DNA from: TH-plancto1 sp031431195
GTDB lineage: Bacteria > Planctomycetota > Planctomycetia > Planctomycetales > Planctomycetaceae
Length of the DNA: 19,628 nt
Reading direction: 5' to 3'
NCBI GenBank assembly: GCA_031431195.1
Contig: JANPCU010000111.1
Location: 1 to 19,628 of the forward strand
A program made the position numbers and the translations under genes. This document shows positions 7,621 through 15,479 of this stretch, piece after piece. The stretch's first letter is position 1, and the number at the start of each line of letters is the position of its first letter. A model generated the notes under the pieces. The model ran no database searches and was not told the DNA's origin. It saw nothing but the letters and a program-made list of their open reading frames with translations.

Positions 7621-8112
7621 ATGGCAGGGAGGCCCACACAGCTGGTGCGGCAGGTGTTGCTGGCGGGAGAGCGACTGTGTCGCTGCCTGGACCAGAGCTA
7701 CACACAGAGTGCATTGAACGGACCTCGGGTCGACGTTCTGGAGACGATCAGGGCTGCCGGACCGGAAGGCTGTTCTCAGACGGATCTGGCCACGGAGCTG
7801 GGGGCCGCCGAGTCGAGCGTGTCGACGATTGTCGAACGCATGCGGCGAGACGGGCTGTTGCTGCGGATGCGCTCTCGGCGGGATCGACGCTGTAGCGTCC
7901 TGCTGTTGACCGAGGTCGGCTGTGACCGGCTGGCTTCAGTGACGGCGTGTCGCGATCAGCATCTTGCGCAGTGGATCGATCAGCTGGCCATGAAAGATCA
8001 GCAGCAGCTCGGTCTGTTGCTGGAACGCCTGCTGGAGATTCTGGCACAAGCTCCCCAGTCCCAGGCGACTGCCGAGTCAGACACCGCGCGAAAGTGGGGG
8101 GAGGCCGCATGA
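7621..8112 (+). CDS. MarR-family transcriptional regulator
   Basis: 163 aa, the usual size for the family. A winged helix-turn-helix is visible: helices around SQTDLATELGAAESSVSTIV (residues 57-76) and a beta-wing RSRRDRRCSVLLLTEVG (residues 84-100), flanked by N- and C-terminal helices that form the dimer interface in MarR proteins. The start is supported by GGGGAG about 5-10 nt upstream. Its stop codon overlaps the start of the TolC-like gene (ATGA), so it is co-transcribed with the efflux genes and probably represses them until a ligand binds. The ligand is unknown. Confidence 0.88.
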   Translation: MAGRPTQLVRQVLLAGERLCRCLDQSYTQSALNGPRVDVLETIRAAGPEGCSQTDLATELGAAESSVSTIVERMRRDGLLLRMRSRRDRRCSVLLLTEVGCDRLASVTACRDQHLAQWIDQLAMKDQQQLGLLLERLLEILAQAPQSQATAESDTARKWGEAA

Positions 8113-10988
8113 ACCAGTTACCCGCGATACAAACAGTGAAACGGTTCTCCCGGGGCAGTGGCCTAACCCGACAGCGACTCTGGAAGGTCGTACTGGGTGC
8201 CCTGCTGGTCACGCTCCCCGGCTGCTCGCGCAGCTTTTGGCGGCAGCAGGCCGACCGCGATGTGTACGAGGCGATCAGCGAGCGAATGAACGACCCACGT
8301 TGGCAATTGCCGCGCGTGGATGTCGGGGCTGATCCGGATAGCCGGTTCTTTGACCCCTACGACGCCGACAAAGCCCCGCTGCCGCCAGATGATCCGTCGG
8401 CGCATGAGTACATGCTCTCTTCTGATGGGATTGCTGGCTACAAGAGCTGGCACAAATTTGGAGACAGCTTCAGCATCGAGAATCCCCAGTGGCTCAACCG
8501 CTATGGCCTCTCCCCAGAGATGATGAACCCCGTCACCGGGGACTACACCGGTCGGTTGCCGACCCTGGAGAAACTCACTCTCTCCGATTGTGTCGAGCTG
8601 TCGCAGATTCATAGCCGGGAACTGCAAACTCAGGTCGAAGATCTGTATCTCGCGGCGCTCGATGTATCGTTCGAGCGATTTCAATTCAATGTGCGGTATC
8701 TCGGCATCGGTGGTGGTGAGCCGACGTTGACGAATTCGAATGTCGTCGTGCCGCATGGCCCCGGCGATTTCAGCACGCTCGGCGGTCGCTTTGGCGTCAG
8801 TAAGCTGTTGCCCGCGGGAGGACAAGTCGCCGTGGAACTGGCGAACAACACGCTGTGGTTCTTCTCGGGGCCGAACCAGTCCAACTCGGCGTCCGTGCTG
8901 TCGTATTCGCTGGTGCAGCCCCTGTTGGCCGGGGCGGGCCGCAAAGTGGTCATGGAGAACCTGACGCAATCCGAACGCAATCTGCTGTATCAGGCTCGCA
9001 CACTCGCCCGCTTTCGCCAGTCGCTGTTCACGAATGTCGTCTCGGACACCTCGGGCAGTTACCTCAATCTGATTCAGCAGACGCAGGTGATTCGCAACCA
9101 GCGGCAAAACATCCAGCGACTGAAGAACCAGATTGCCATTCTGCAATCGAACGCTGGACAGAAGGGGAACGTCAGCCGCGCCGAACTGGACGCCCTGCCC
9201 CCCGGTCTCGTGATCCCACCGCTGCTGCTGGACAAGCTGGAACTTAAGCCGGAACAGGTTGAACTGGCCGAGCTGGCGCAGTTGATCTGGAAAGACAACG
9301 CGATCACGCCCGAGGAGCAGGCCGCTCTGGAAGCGATGAGCGATGACCCCAAATTCCAACTCGCCATCCGGGAAATCATTCAGAACATCACGGTCGTTCC
9401 GACGCCGCTGGATGTGTTGCAGCTGGCCGGGACGCTGGTCAATGCACAGAATTCATTGCGGTCGCAGGAGCGCACGCTGCAGGATGGTCTTGATGTCCTG
9501 AAGTCCAGTATCGGGCTGCCGCCGGATTTGGTACTCACCATTGATGAGAGCATGCTCGAGCCGTTCATTGTCATCGATTCCGATCTCAATACACTCGAGA
9601 CCGAGGTGACGGGCTTCATCCGCGTCTGGGCCGAGATTGACGAGGACCACCCGACCACGGAGCAGTTGCAGGTGACGAATGCCGCCTTTGGAAAACTGCT
9701 GGATCAAGTGGAGACTGTGGGATTTGGGATCCTTGACCAGGATGTGATGAATCTGGAGTCCCGCTATGCAGGCCGACTGGCGGACCTGGAAGATGAGGAA
9801 GACCGGCAGCGAGTGAAAGCCGATGTTGAACGCGACCTGCGACTGTTGCAGGATGCACGTGGTCGGCTCAATCAGTTGAAGCAGTCGACCAGCGATCTGT
9901 CACAGGCGATCCTCCAATTCCAAGCCTCAGCTCCGGCGACCGATCCGAACGCAGCTCCGCAGTTGCAGCCTGATACCGCTGAGGGGGAATTGGATGCTGA
10001 CAAGCCTGGTCCACACGATCTGGCCCGTGAAGAAATTCTCAAGGGGCACCAGAAGCTGCTGCAGATCACGCGGAGTCTCTCGGTCGTGCAGATCGGCTTA
10101 CGAGTCGAGCAGATTACGATTCCGGAGTTCGACCTGCCGTTAGAGATGGTCATCGAAAGTGCGGTCGAGAATCGGGTCGACCTGATGAACCAGAAGGCCG
10201 TCGTGACCGACGCCCGCCGAAAGATGGAAATCTCGGCGAACCAGCTGCTTTCCAATGTCGACGTGGTCGTCGACGGAGACATTCGCACCTCGGGCGGCAA
10301 TAAGCCACTCGACTTTCGCGGAAGTCGGAGTCAACTCCGAGCCGGACTGAGGTTTACGGCACCGCTTGACCAGATCAACGAGCGCAACAACTACCGGGCG
10401 ACGCTCATTGATTATCAGCGGGCGCGGCGGGACTACATGGCCCTCGAAGACCTGACCAAGCAGCAAGTCCGTAGAAACTGGCGGCAGTTGTCCGTACTGA
10501 AGCGTGTTCTGGAAGGAAATCGGATTGCCTTGCGGTTGGCAGCTCGTCAGTACGAGTCGGCCGTGGACGAATCGACCGCTCCGACCGCCACAGGAGCCAG
10601 TTCCGGAGGAGGTGGTCGGACTGGCACAAACCTTACACAAGCGCTCAATGCGATCATTTCCGCCCAGAATTCGCTAATCGGGAGTTGGATCACATATGAG
10701 CAGAACCGGCTCGGCATTTATCGCGATATGGGTATGATGGAGATTGGGCCGGACGGGATCTGGAATGATCCTCAGTATCGTGGAAAGTCTGATCGGGAAA
10801 CTCAGGAAGGGTTGCCGGGTCGGCAAACCTTGCCAGATGGCGGACCCGACGATGGAACAGAAAAGAACCTTCCCGATCTGGACAACCCTCCTGGTCTTGG
10901 GAGCCTTGGGGCTGGCCGGAGCCGTCTGGGCGGGGACCGTGAAGCCGACGCAGTTGTTTTCGCGACTGATCGGGAAGTCCAAGAATGA
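8109..10988 (+). CDS. TolC-like outer-membrane efflux lipoprotein
   Basis: 959 aa, about twice the length of classical TolC. The N-terminus has a positively charged region, a hydrophobic stretch and a lipobox-like LVTLPGC (Cys39), so the mature protein is probably lipid-anchored in the outer membrane. The following CSRSFWRQQADRDVYEAI resembles the start of many planctomycetal TolC proteins. Long helical stretches with heptad-like spacing and the pattern LTLSDCVELSQIHSRELQ are typical of outer-membrane efflux proteins; extra acidic helical insertions (about residues 330-620) explain the length. The ATG at 8109 overlaps the MarR stop by ATGA; upstream in-frame starts lie inside the MarR gene and are rejected. 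The last 45-50 residues (Gly, Asp and Pro-rich) overlap the next gene in another frame and may be dispensable. Confidence 0.87.
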   Translation: MNQLPAIQTVKRFSRGSGLTRQRLWKVVLGALLVTLPGCSRSFWRQQADRDVYEAISERMNDPRWQLPRVDVGADPDSRFFDPYDADKAPLPPDDPSAHEYMLSSDGIAGYKSWHKFGDSFSIENPQWLNRYGLSPEMMNPVTGDYTGRLPTLEKLTLSDCVELSQIHSRELQTQVEDLYLAALDVSFERFQFNVRYLGIGGGEPTLTNSNVVVPHGPGDFSTLGGRFGVSKLLPAGGQVAVELANNTLWFFSGPNQSNSASVLSYSLVQPLLAGAGRKVVMENLTQSERNLLYQARTLARFRQSLFTNVVSDTSGSYLNLIQQTQVIRNQRQNIQRLKNQIAILQSNAGQKGNVSRAELDALPPGLVIPPLLLDKLELKPEQVELAELAQLIWKDNAITPEEQAALEAMSDDPKFQLAIREIIQNITVVPTPLDVLQLAGTLVNAQNSLRSQERTLQDGLDVLKSSIGLPPDLVLTIDESMLEPFIVIDSDLNTLETEVTGFIRVWAEIDEDHPTTEQLQVTNAAFGKLLDQVETVGFGILDQDVMNLESRYAGRLADLEDEEDRQRVKADVERDLRLLQDARGRLNQLKQSTSDLSQAILQFQASAPATDPNAAPQLQPDTAEGELDADKPGPHDLAREEILKGHQKLLQITRSLSVVQIGLRVEQITIPEFDLPLEMVIESAVENRVDLMNQKAVVTDARRKMEISANQLLSNVDVVVDGDIRTSGGNKPLDFRGSRSQLRAGLRFTAPLDQINERNNYRATLIDYQRARRDYMALEDLTKQQVRRNWRQLSVLKRVLEGNRIALRLAARQYESAVDESTAPTATGASSGGGGRTGTNLTQALNAIISAQNSLIGSWITYEQNRLGIYRDMGMMEIGPDGIWNDPQYRGKSDRETQEGLPGRQTLPDGGPDDGTEKNLPDLDNPPGLGSLGAGRSRLGGDREADAVVFATDREVQE

Positions 10989-12723
10989 CTTCTCGGAGTT
11001 GAGTACCAAGGTTGTGGAGCAGAAATCGTTCTTGATTAGCCTGGCTGTGCAAGGGAACCTCGACAGCCAAGGCAATGCCACGCTCAGTAGTGAGGTCGAA
11101 GGGACCACGACGATCATCAGCATTGTCCCGCAAGGCACCATGGTGCAAAAGGGAGACGTCGTCTGCCAGCTCGATTCCGCCGCCTTGCGTGAGAAAGCCA
11201 AGCAGCAGGAGATCACCTTCACCCAGGCCGACTCTGCGGAGTCCAAGGCCAAGGAATCCTTGGAGATTACGCAGACCCAGAGCCAGAGCGATATCGCCGC
11301 TGCGAAACTCAAGTTAGAACTGGCCGATCTGGATCTCAATACATTTGTCAACGGAGAATTCCTCCAGCAGCAGCACGAGCTACAGGGGAGCGTAGAAATC
11401 GCGAAGGAAGAATTAGTCCGTGCGAGTGAAACGTACGACTTCACCAAGCAGCAGGTGAAGAAGGGCTACCGCACCCAGAACGAGATGGAAGCCAATCGCA
11501 TTGCCGTCCTGCAGGCCAAGCTCAAGGTCAAGGGCGCCCAAGAAAAACTGAGTGTCCTGGAAGTGTTCACCCGAAAACGCACCATCGCCGAGTTGCTGGC
11601 CAACGCGACCGAACTCGTACTGGAAGTCACTCGCGTTAAGCTCAAATGTCGCTCCGCCGAAACCCAGGCGACAAAAGATTATGAAGCCATGAAGCTGACA
11701 GCTGCGGTCGAACACCAGAAATATGACCGACTGAACACCCAGATCGAAGCCTGCACGATGAAGGCTCCCATGGCCGGTCAAGTCGTCTACGCGATGCAGT
11801 CGAGCAACTTCAGTCGCAGTAGTGGGGAATCGATTGAGCAGGGAGCCACCGTTCGCGAGCGCCAGGCGATCATCAGTCTGCCCGATGTGTCGCAGATGAA
11901 AGTCGATTGCCGTATTCACGAATCGCTGATTGGCAACATCCGCAAAGATCTCCCCGCCCGGATCAAGATCGACTCTTTTCCGGATCACGTGTTTCAGGGT
12001 GTCATCGCGGATGTCTCGTCGGTCCCATTGCCCGGTCGCTTTCCGAATATGGACCTGAAAGAGTACGAGGCAGAGATCAAGCTGATCGATGATCCCGAGT
12101 TGATCAACAAGTTGCGTCCCGGCCTCACCGCTCAAATCGAGATCATGGTCGACAACCGGGAGGATGTGCTTCAAATTCCCCTGCAGGCCGTCCTCGCGCT
12201 GGCCGACAAGCAGTTTGCCTATGTATTGACGGACATGGGGGTCGAGCGCCGCGAACTGGACATCGGACAGTCGAACCAGTCGCATGTCGAAGTCATGTCT
12301 GGCATCACGGTCGGCGAAAAGGTGGTGATGAATGCCCGGAGCCAGTTTGCCGAGGAGATCTCACTCCTCGAATCCGAACTGAATAAGAATCGGGCGAAAA
12401 ATGCTCCGCCGGTGATCATTCCTCCGGCAGCGCTCGAGTCCCCCGGAGCCCAGCCAGGCGGACCTCCCGGAGTGGGCGGTCAAGAAGGGAATCCCGCCGG
12501 GGGGCCGGGTCCGAGCCGAGATCCCGCCGCGCGGTTCGCTCAAATGGATAAGAACAGCGATGGCAAGCTCACCGGGGATGAAGTCGATGAACGGATGAAG
12601 GATCGCGTCCCCGCGATGGACAAGGACGGCGATGGGGCGGTTTCCCAAGCCGAGTACATCTCCGCCCCTCGTCCTCCTCGCACCGGAGGGCCCGAAGGCT
12701 CCGGTGGCCCGCCAGCGAACTGA
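10852..12723 (+). CDS. HlyD/MacA-like periplasmic adaptor with C-terminal EF-hand pair
   Basis: 623 aa if the ATG at 10852 is used; the ATG at 10837 would add five residues. One N-terminal membrane helix (IWTTLLVLGALGLAGAVWAG) is followed by a biotinyl-lipoyl-like half (QGTMVQKGDVVCQLD), a long coiled-coil hairpin (about residues 115-290), the second lipoyl half (MKAPMAGQVVYA) and beta-barrel domains (RPGLTAQIEIMV). This is the architecture of adaptors linking an inner-membrane pump to TolC. A Pro/Gly-rich linker then leads to two EF-hand loops, DKNSDGKLTGDE (566-577) and DKDGDGAVSQAE (590-601), both with full acidic ligand sets. The start lies 137 nt inside the TolC gene in a different frame. 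No ABC, RND or MFS pump follows in the window. Confidence 0.87.
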   Translation: MEQKRTFPIWTTLLVLGALGLAGAVWAGTVKPTQLFSRLIGKSKNDFSELSTKVVEQKSFLISLAVQGNLDSQGNATLSSEVEGTTTIISIVPQGTMVQKGDVVCQLDSAALREKAKQQEITFTQADSAESKAKESLEITQTQSQSDIAAAKLKLELADLDLNTFVNGEFLQQQHELQGSVEIAKEELVRASETYDFTKQQVKKGYRTQNEMEANRIAVLQAKLKVKGAQEKLSVLEVFTRKRTIAELLANATELVLEVTRVKLKCRSAETQATKDYEAMKLTAAVEHQKYDRLNTQIEACTMKAPMAGQVVYAMQSSNFSRSSGESIEQGATVRERQAIISLPDVSQMKVDCRIHESLIGNIRKDLPARIKIDSFPDHVFQGVIADVSSVPLPGRFPNMDLKEYEAEIKLIDDPELINKLRPGLTAQIEIMVDNREDVLQIPLQAVLALADKQFAYVLTDMGVERRELDIGQSNQSHVEVMSGITVGEKVVMNARSQFAEEISLLESELNKNRAKNAPPVIIPPAALESPGAQPGGPPGVGGQEGNPAGGPGPSRDPAARFAQMDKNSDGKLTGDEVDERMKDRVPAMDKDGDGAVSQAEYISAPRPPRTGGPEGSGGPPAN

Positions 12724-12786
12724 GACTCAGGCGGTATACAGATCTGGCTGATTGCCCTGCCGGATCGTGGCAGGTGGTGTCTCGTG

Positions 12787-13224
12787 ATGTCAACCGACAC
12801 TCAGACCGTTGCTCGTCACCCTTACTCCAGCAGACTCATGTCCCACTCCCCTGCCCTGCCCCGCATCTTTCTCGCCCTGCTCGCTGCCGCCGCCGGAGGA
12901 GTGGTCGGACACTTCGCTTTTTTCTGGATCGCGAAGCAAGGCTTCTACGCCATCATGCTTCCGCCAGCGCTTGTCGGCCTGGCCGCTGGCTATGTCATCA
13001 CCAGCCGATCGCAGACGTTGGCGATTGTCTGCGCCATCGGGGGACTGGCTCTGGGGCTATTCACGGAGTGGAAATTCGCCCCCTTCCTCTTGGACAACAG
13101 CTGGTCTTACTTCCTGTCGCATGTCCATCAGCTCAAGCCAGTCACGCTGCTCATGCTGGTGATCGGTGCGGTGGCGAGTTACCGGTTCGCTCTGGGGCGG
13201 GACCGAGGGACGGACGTAGTCTAA
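12787..13224 (+). CDS. Small four-helix membrane protein, unknown function
   Basis: 145 aa with four predicted membrane segments: IFLALLAAAAGGVVGHFAFF, AIMLPPALVGLAAGYVI, LAIVCAIGGLALGLF, and VTLLMLVIGAVASYRFAL. I recognise no family. AGGTGG at 12772-12777 lies 9 nt before the ATG at 12787; a GTG at 12784 and an internal ATG at 12838 are alternatives. It follows the adaptor by 63 nt on the same strand, so it is probably in the same transcript. A small hairpin (12756-12761 with 12769-12774) overlaps the ribosome binding site and could modulate translation. It is too small to be a known efflux pump by itself. Confidence 0.65.
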   Translation: MSTDTQTVARHPYSSRLMSHSPALPRIFLALLAAAAGGVVGHFAFFWIAKQGFYAIMLPPALVGLAAGYVITSRSQTLAIVCAIGGLALGLFTEWKFAPFLLDNSWSYFLSHVHQLKPVTLLMLVIGAVASYRFALGRDRGTDVV

Positions 13225-13525
13225 GGAACTGGTCCAAAACAACTTCCCGATTGGATATTGAACAGCAGCTGGCACAGGCCGCAAAGGGTTCCATGCGCAG
13301 TTTCATTGCTGCCGTTAGGCGTTCGGCCAGAGTTCGCATACCAAAAGACGTCCGAAGGAGTGTGGCCGCTATCTGACGCAGAAACCCGTCGACTTCGAGC
13401 AGCTCCTTACCCCACCGAGGCACGGCTGCCCCAGGCTCGTGTTACCAGAGGAAACTCCCGTCATACTCCGGTCTTTGTACCGCCATTGTCCCGCCAGGGA
13501 CACCTCGAACGCGACGGACGAGCGA

Positions 13526-13609
13526 AGTGAAAACGCCGAGGGCGCGGAGGACGCAGAGTTCGGAAGGAGAGCCTGTTCTCTGCGTCCTCCGCGCCCTCTG
13601 CGTTTCACA
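13526..13609. repeat. Long near-perfect hairpin (28-bp core stem)
   Basis: Arms 13531-13558 and 13578-13605 are complementary at 27 of 28 positions, around a 19-nt loop. The arms extend outward by GTGAAA/TTTCAC with one bulged A. The arm sequence has the form AACGCCGAGGGCGCGGAGG followed by ACGCAGAG. From memory, arms of this composition recur between genes in many environmental bacteria, so I call it a dispersed palindromic (REPIN- or MITE-like) repeat and not a gene-specific terminator. Confidence 0.75.
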
Positions 13610-13907
13610 CTTCCAGGGCGCTGGATGGAGGTTTCTCCTTCGAGGTGGACGGGAACGGTGATGAATCTCTGATGATTTTTGGGGGCACACTCGCCTGTCG
13701 TGAATTTCTGAGAATTGCCTACTTTTGTGATGCACACACGGGCGACTGCATTCCTTCGGAAGTCTGGCCACTCGCCTTGACGACCTTCTGTATAAATCGG
13801 GAGGTTATTTTGACACTCCTCGCCGAATCCGACAGCCATTCCAAGGTGTTCCAGTCTCTCTCAGCCGCATACCGTGTTGATCTTCTGCCGCAGAATCATG
13901 AGGGGGT

Positions 13908-13934
13908 ACACAGATCACACAGATCACACAGATT
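13908..13934. repeat. 9-bp tandem repeat, three copies
   Basis: ACACAGATC, ACACAGATC and ACACAGATT follow head to tail and run directly into the end of MITE copy B (its TTATAC starts at 13933). Too few and too short for a CRISPR. Confidence 0.8.
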
Positions 13935-14063
13935 ATACTTCTCGCGGGGAGCACTGAGACATTTCGTAGGACGGACGTCCTCGTCCGTCCGTGGGGAAAG
14001 CCTCGCAGAGCGACGGACGAGGACGTCCGTCGTGCGTCCCAATCCGTACCGCGTGAAGTTTAA
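13933..14063 (-). mobile_element. MITE-like element, copy B (131 bp)
   Basis: Inverted copy of the element at 3671-3800. Ends are TTATACTTCTCGCGG (13933-13947) and CCGCGTGAAGTTTAA (14049-14063), 13 of 15 complementary. Two 9-bp-stem hairpins are at 13969-13990 and 14011-14032. Read on the minus strand, the hairpin order, spacing and the shared stretch GTCCGTCCTACGAAATG match copy A. The spacer between the hairpins is diverged (CTCTGCGAGGCTTTCC against CTCCCCGAGTTTTTTA), so the copies are not recent duplicates. Confidence 0.8.
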
Positions 14064-14231
14064 CACGGTATCCACGATGTCGAGATTCACTGAGAAAATG
14101 TCTTGCAGTTGGCGTTTTATGTGCGATAGTGACAACTTACCCGTGTTGAGCGATTTCCGATTGCCCTCTGGAACTAGGCTGCACGCTGCTCAATAAGACT
14201 GTTAGCGATTACGACATGCTGGAGTACAGAG

Positions 14232-14804
14232 ATGGCAAAAGGCAAGAAGCAAAAGAGGACTCTCCCCCCACCGCCGCCGAATCGGCAGGTGTCCGTATCC
14301 GATGACCCGCCGCGTAACAACGCCCTGCTACTCTCTTGCATGGATCAGAGACTTCTGGACGAAACGATCCGATTTATGAACGAACTGAACATGCACAATC
14401 GCTACGACCAAGTCGCCTTGGCTGGCGGAGCGATGGGTGTCCACCGTTTACCGGAGAATCCAACCGATCCATCTGGAACTTGGTGGGCGGTGTTCACCGC
14501 TCACTTGTCGACGGCGATCAACAAACTTCATCGTCCAATCAAGGACGTATTCTTGCTCGACCACTTGGACTGCGGGGCCTACAAGGTGCTGCACCCTGTC
14601 GACAAAATTAAAAAGGAGTACTCCCAGGCCAGCTTGCTGCGGATGCGCGAACTGCATGCGGACGAATTGGCAGCGTTGGCCTGCCGGGTGCATGAGTTCT
14701 GTGAAGCCCAGCACCACTCGACCAAAGACGAGGCTTGGGAACACATTCGTGTCTCGTGTTTCATCGTGGACCTACGCGGACAGGTAACCCAGCTCGATGC
14801 CTAA
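14232..14804 (+). CDS. Beta-carbonic-anhydrase-like protein
   Basis: 190 aa. The beta-carbonic anhydrase zinc-site pattern is present: CMDQR (Cys36, Asp38, Arg40) and HLDCGAY (His111, Cys114), on a fold with strands VALAGGA and VFLLDHLDCG. Beta-class enzymes interconvert CO2 and bicarbonate in the cytoplasm and use exactly this Cys-Asp/Arg dyad plus His and Cys. The N-terminus is a short basic and proline-rich tail (KGKKQKRTLPPPPPNR). It diverges from classical members around the active site, so the activity is likely but not certain. The start is supported by GGAG 7 nt upstream. Flanking spacers are long, so it is probably monocistronic. Confidence 0.75.
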   Translation: MAKGKKQKRTLPPPPPNRQVSVSDDPPRNNALLLSCMDQRLLDETIRFMNELNMHNRYDQVALAGGAMGVHRLPENPTDPSGTWWAVFTAHLSTAINKLHRPIKDVFLLDHLDCGAYKVLHPVDKIKKEYSQASLLRMRELHADELAALACRVHEFCEAQHHSTKDEAWEHIRVSCFIVDLRGQVTQLDA

Positions 14805-14825
14805 CATCAGCGCGGGTGGCCCCAG

Positions 14826-14940
14826 TTGGCTGCTTTGAGCCTACCGGGGGGGCGAAGCCCAAGGGGGTACTGTTGTCGAGAGCCGCATCATCGCGTACCT
14901 CTTGTGCCAAGGCCCACTGGTAGGCTCCCAAGCGAGCCAA
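14826..14940. repeat. 115-bp imperfect palindrome
   Basis: TTGGCTGCTTTGAGCCTACC (14826-14845) pairs with the reverse complement of 14919-14940 with two one-base bulges and one mismatch. An inner GGGTAC/GTACC pair may also form. It starts 21 bp after the carbonic-anhydrase stop codon, so it could be a 3'-end structure of that transcript, or a degenerate MITE-like element. Confidence 0.55.
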
Positions 14941-14994
14941 CCGGTGCCGCCCCACGAGGAGGCACGCTGAGTCTCTCGTGAACGGCAGACCCAT

Positions 14995-15057
14995 ATTGTT
15001 TTTAAACAATCATCAGAACCTGCATGGGTGTTCACTTAACACAATATCCAGTATTGT
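14995..15057. promoter_or_regulatory. A+T-rich patch with three small dyads
   Basis: ATTGTTTTTAAACAAT (14995-15010), GTGTTCACTTAACAC (15028-15042) and ACAATATCCAGTATTGT (15041-15057) are inverted repeats of 7, 5 and 6 bp. Two of them share ATTGT/ACAAT half-sites. They stand out from the GC-rich surroundings and could be regulator sites for a neighbouring gene. Confidence 0.25.
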
Positions 15058-15479
15058 AAAGTCGAACTTTCAACAACCTTCCCACTAAATCAGGGCAATT
15101 CTTTACATCGGCAGTAACTGCCACTAACCTGCTGATCTGACGAAGCTTGTGCCGGTTGCTTTGGAAGTGACAGGCTGAGTTGCCACCGGATTGCGGTTTG
15201 TTCGCAGTCTGTTCAGACACACGACCCGAAGGATCGGGTTCGGGAGATTCCATGGATTGGTTTCCATCTCCAACTGCAATGGCCACTGCTTTACGAGTCC
15301 CGCTCTCGGACTCTGTGGCCTCTCCTCCCTCGTTGCTCCGCACGCATTTGGCGGGCTGCGCTTTCTGAGGGTCACGAGGATGCTCGACTTTCGAGTCTTC
15401 CGCAGCTTGTGTCCGCCACATTGGCTCACTGCGTCCGGCCAGTTGCCCGGTCTCTAATCCTCCCCACAAGGATGTGTTC

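Larger units (their letters stand above)
13225..14231. other. 1-kb repeat-rich spacer without a gene
   Basis: Open frames here are short, overlap each other on both strands and carry no recognisable domain. The stretch contains the long hairpin at 13526-13609, a three-copy 9-bp tandem repeat at 13908-13934 and the second MITE-like element at 13933-14063. The part from about 13380 to 13530 reminds me of intergenic sequence repeated in planctomycete genomes, but I cannot show this from one window. Confidence 0.6.
14805..15479. other. 670-bp spacer with palindromes, no supported gene
   Basis: A minus-strand frame (15032-15535) crosses this region but has no domain and would overlap the start of the next gene. 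The left part holds a 115-bp imperfect palindrome (14826-14940) and an A+T-rich patch with three small dyads (14995-15057). The right part, 15060-15460, shows nothing I can name. Confidence 0.5.

Noticed and set aside
7947..8108. Earlier start for the TolC-like gene
   Set aside because: It would overlap the MarR gene by 166 nt and bury the signal peptide and lipobox; the ATGA overlap at 8109 is the normal coupling arrangement.
13369..13839. Minus-strand ORF of 156 aa
   Set aside because: It crosses the long hairpin, overlaps another ORF of equal quality, and has no domain; it looks like translated repeat DNA.
13908..13934. CRISPR array
   Set aside because: The 9-bp units are contiguous with no spacers and only three copies.
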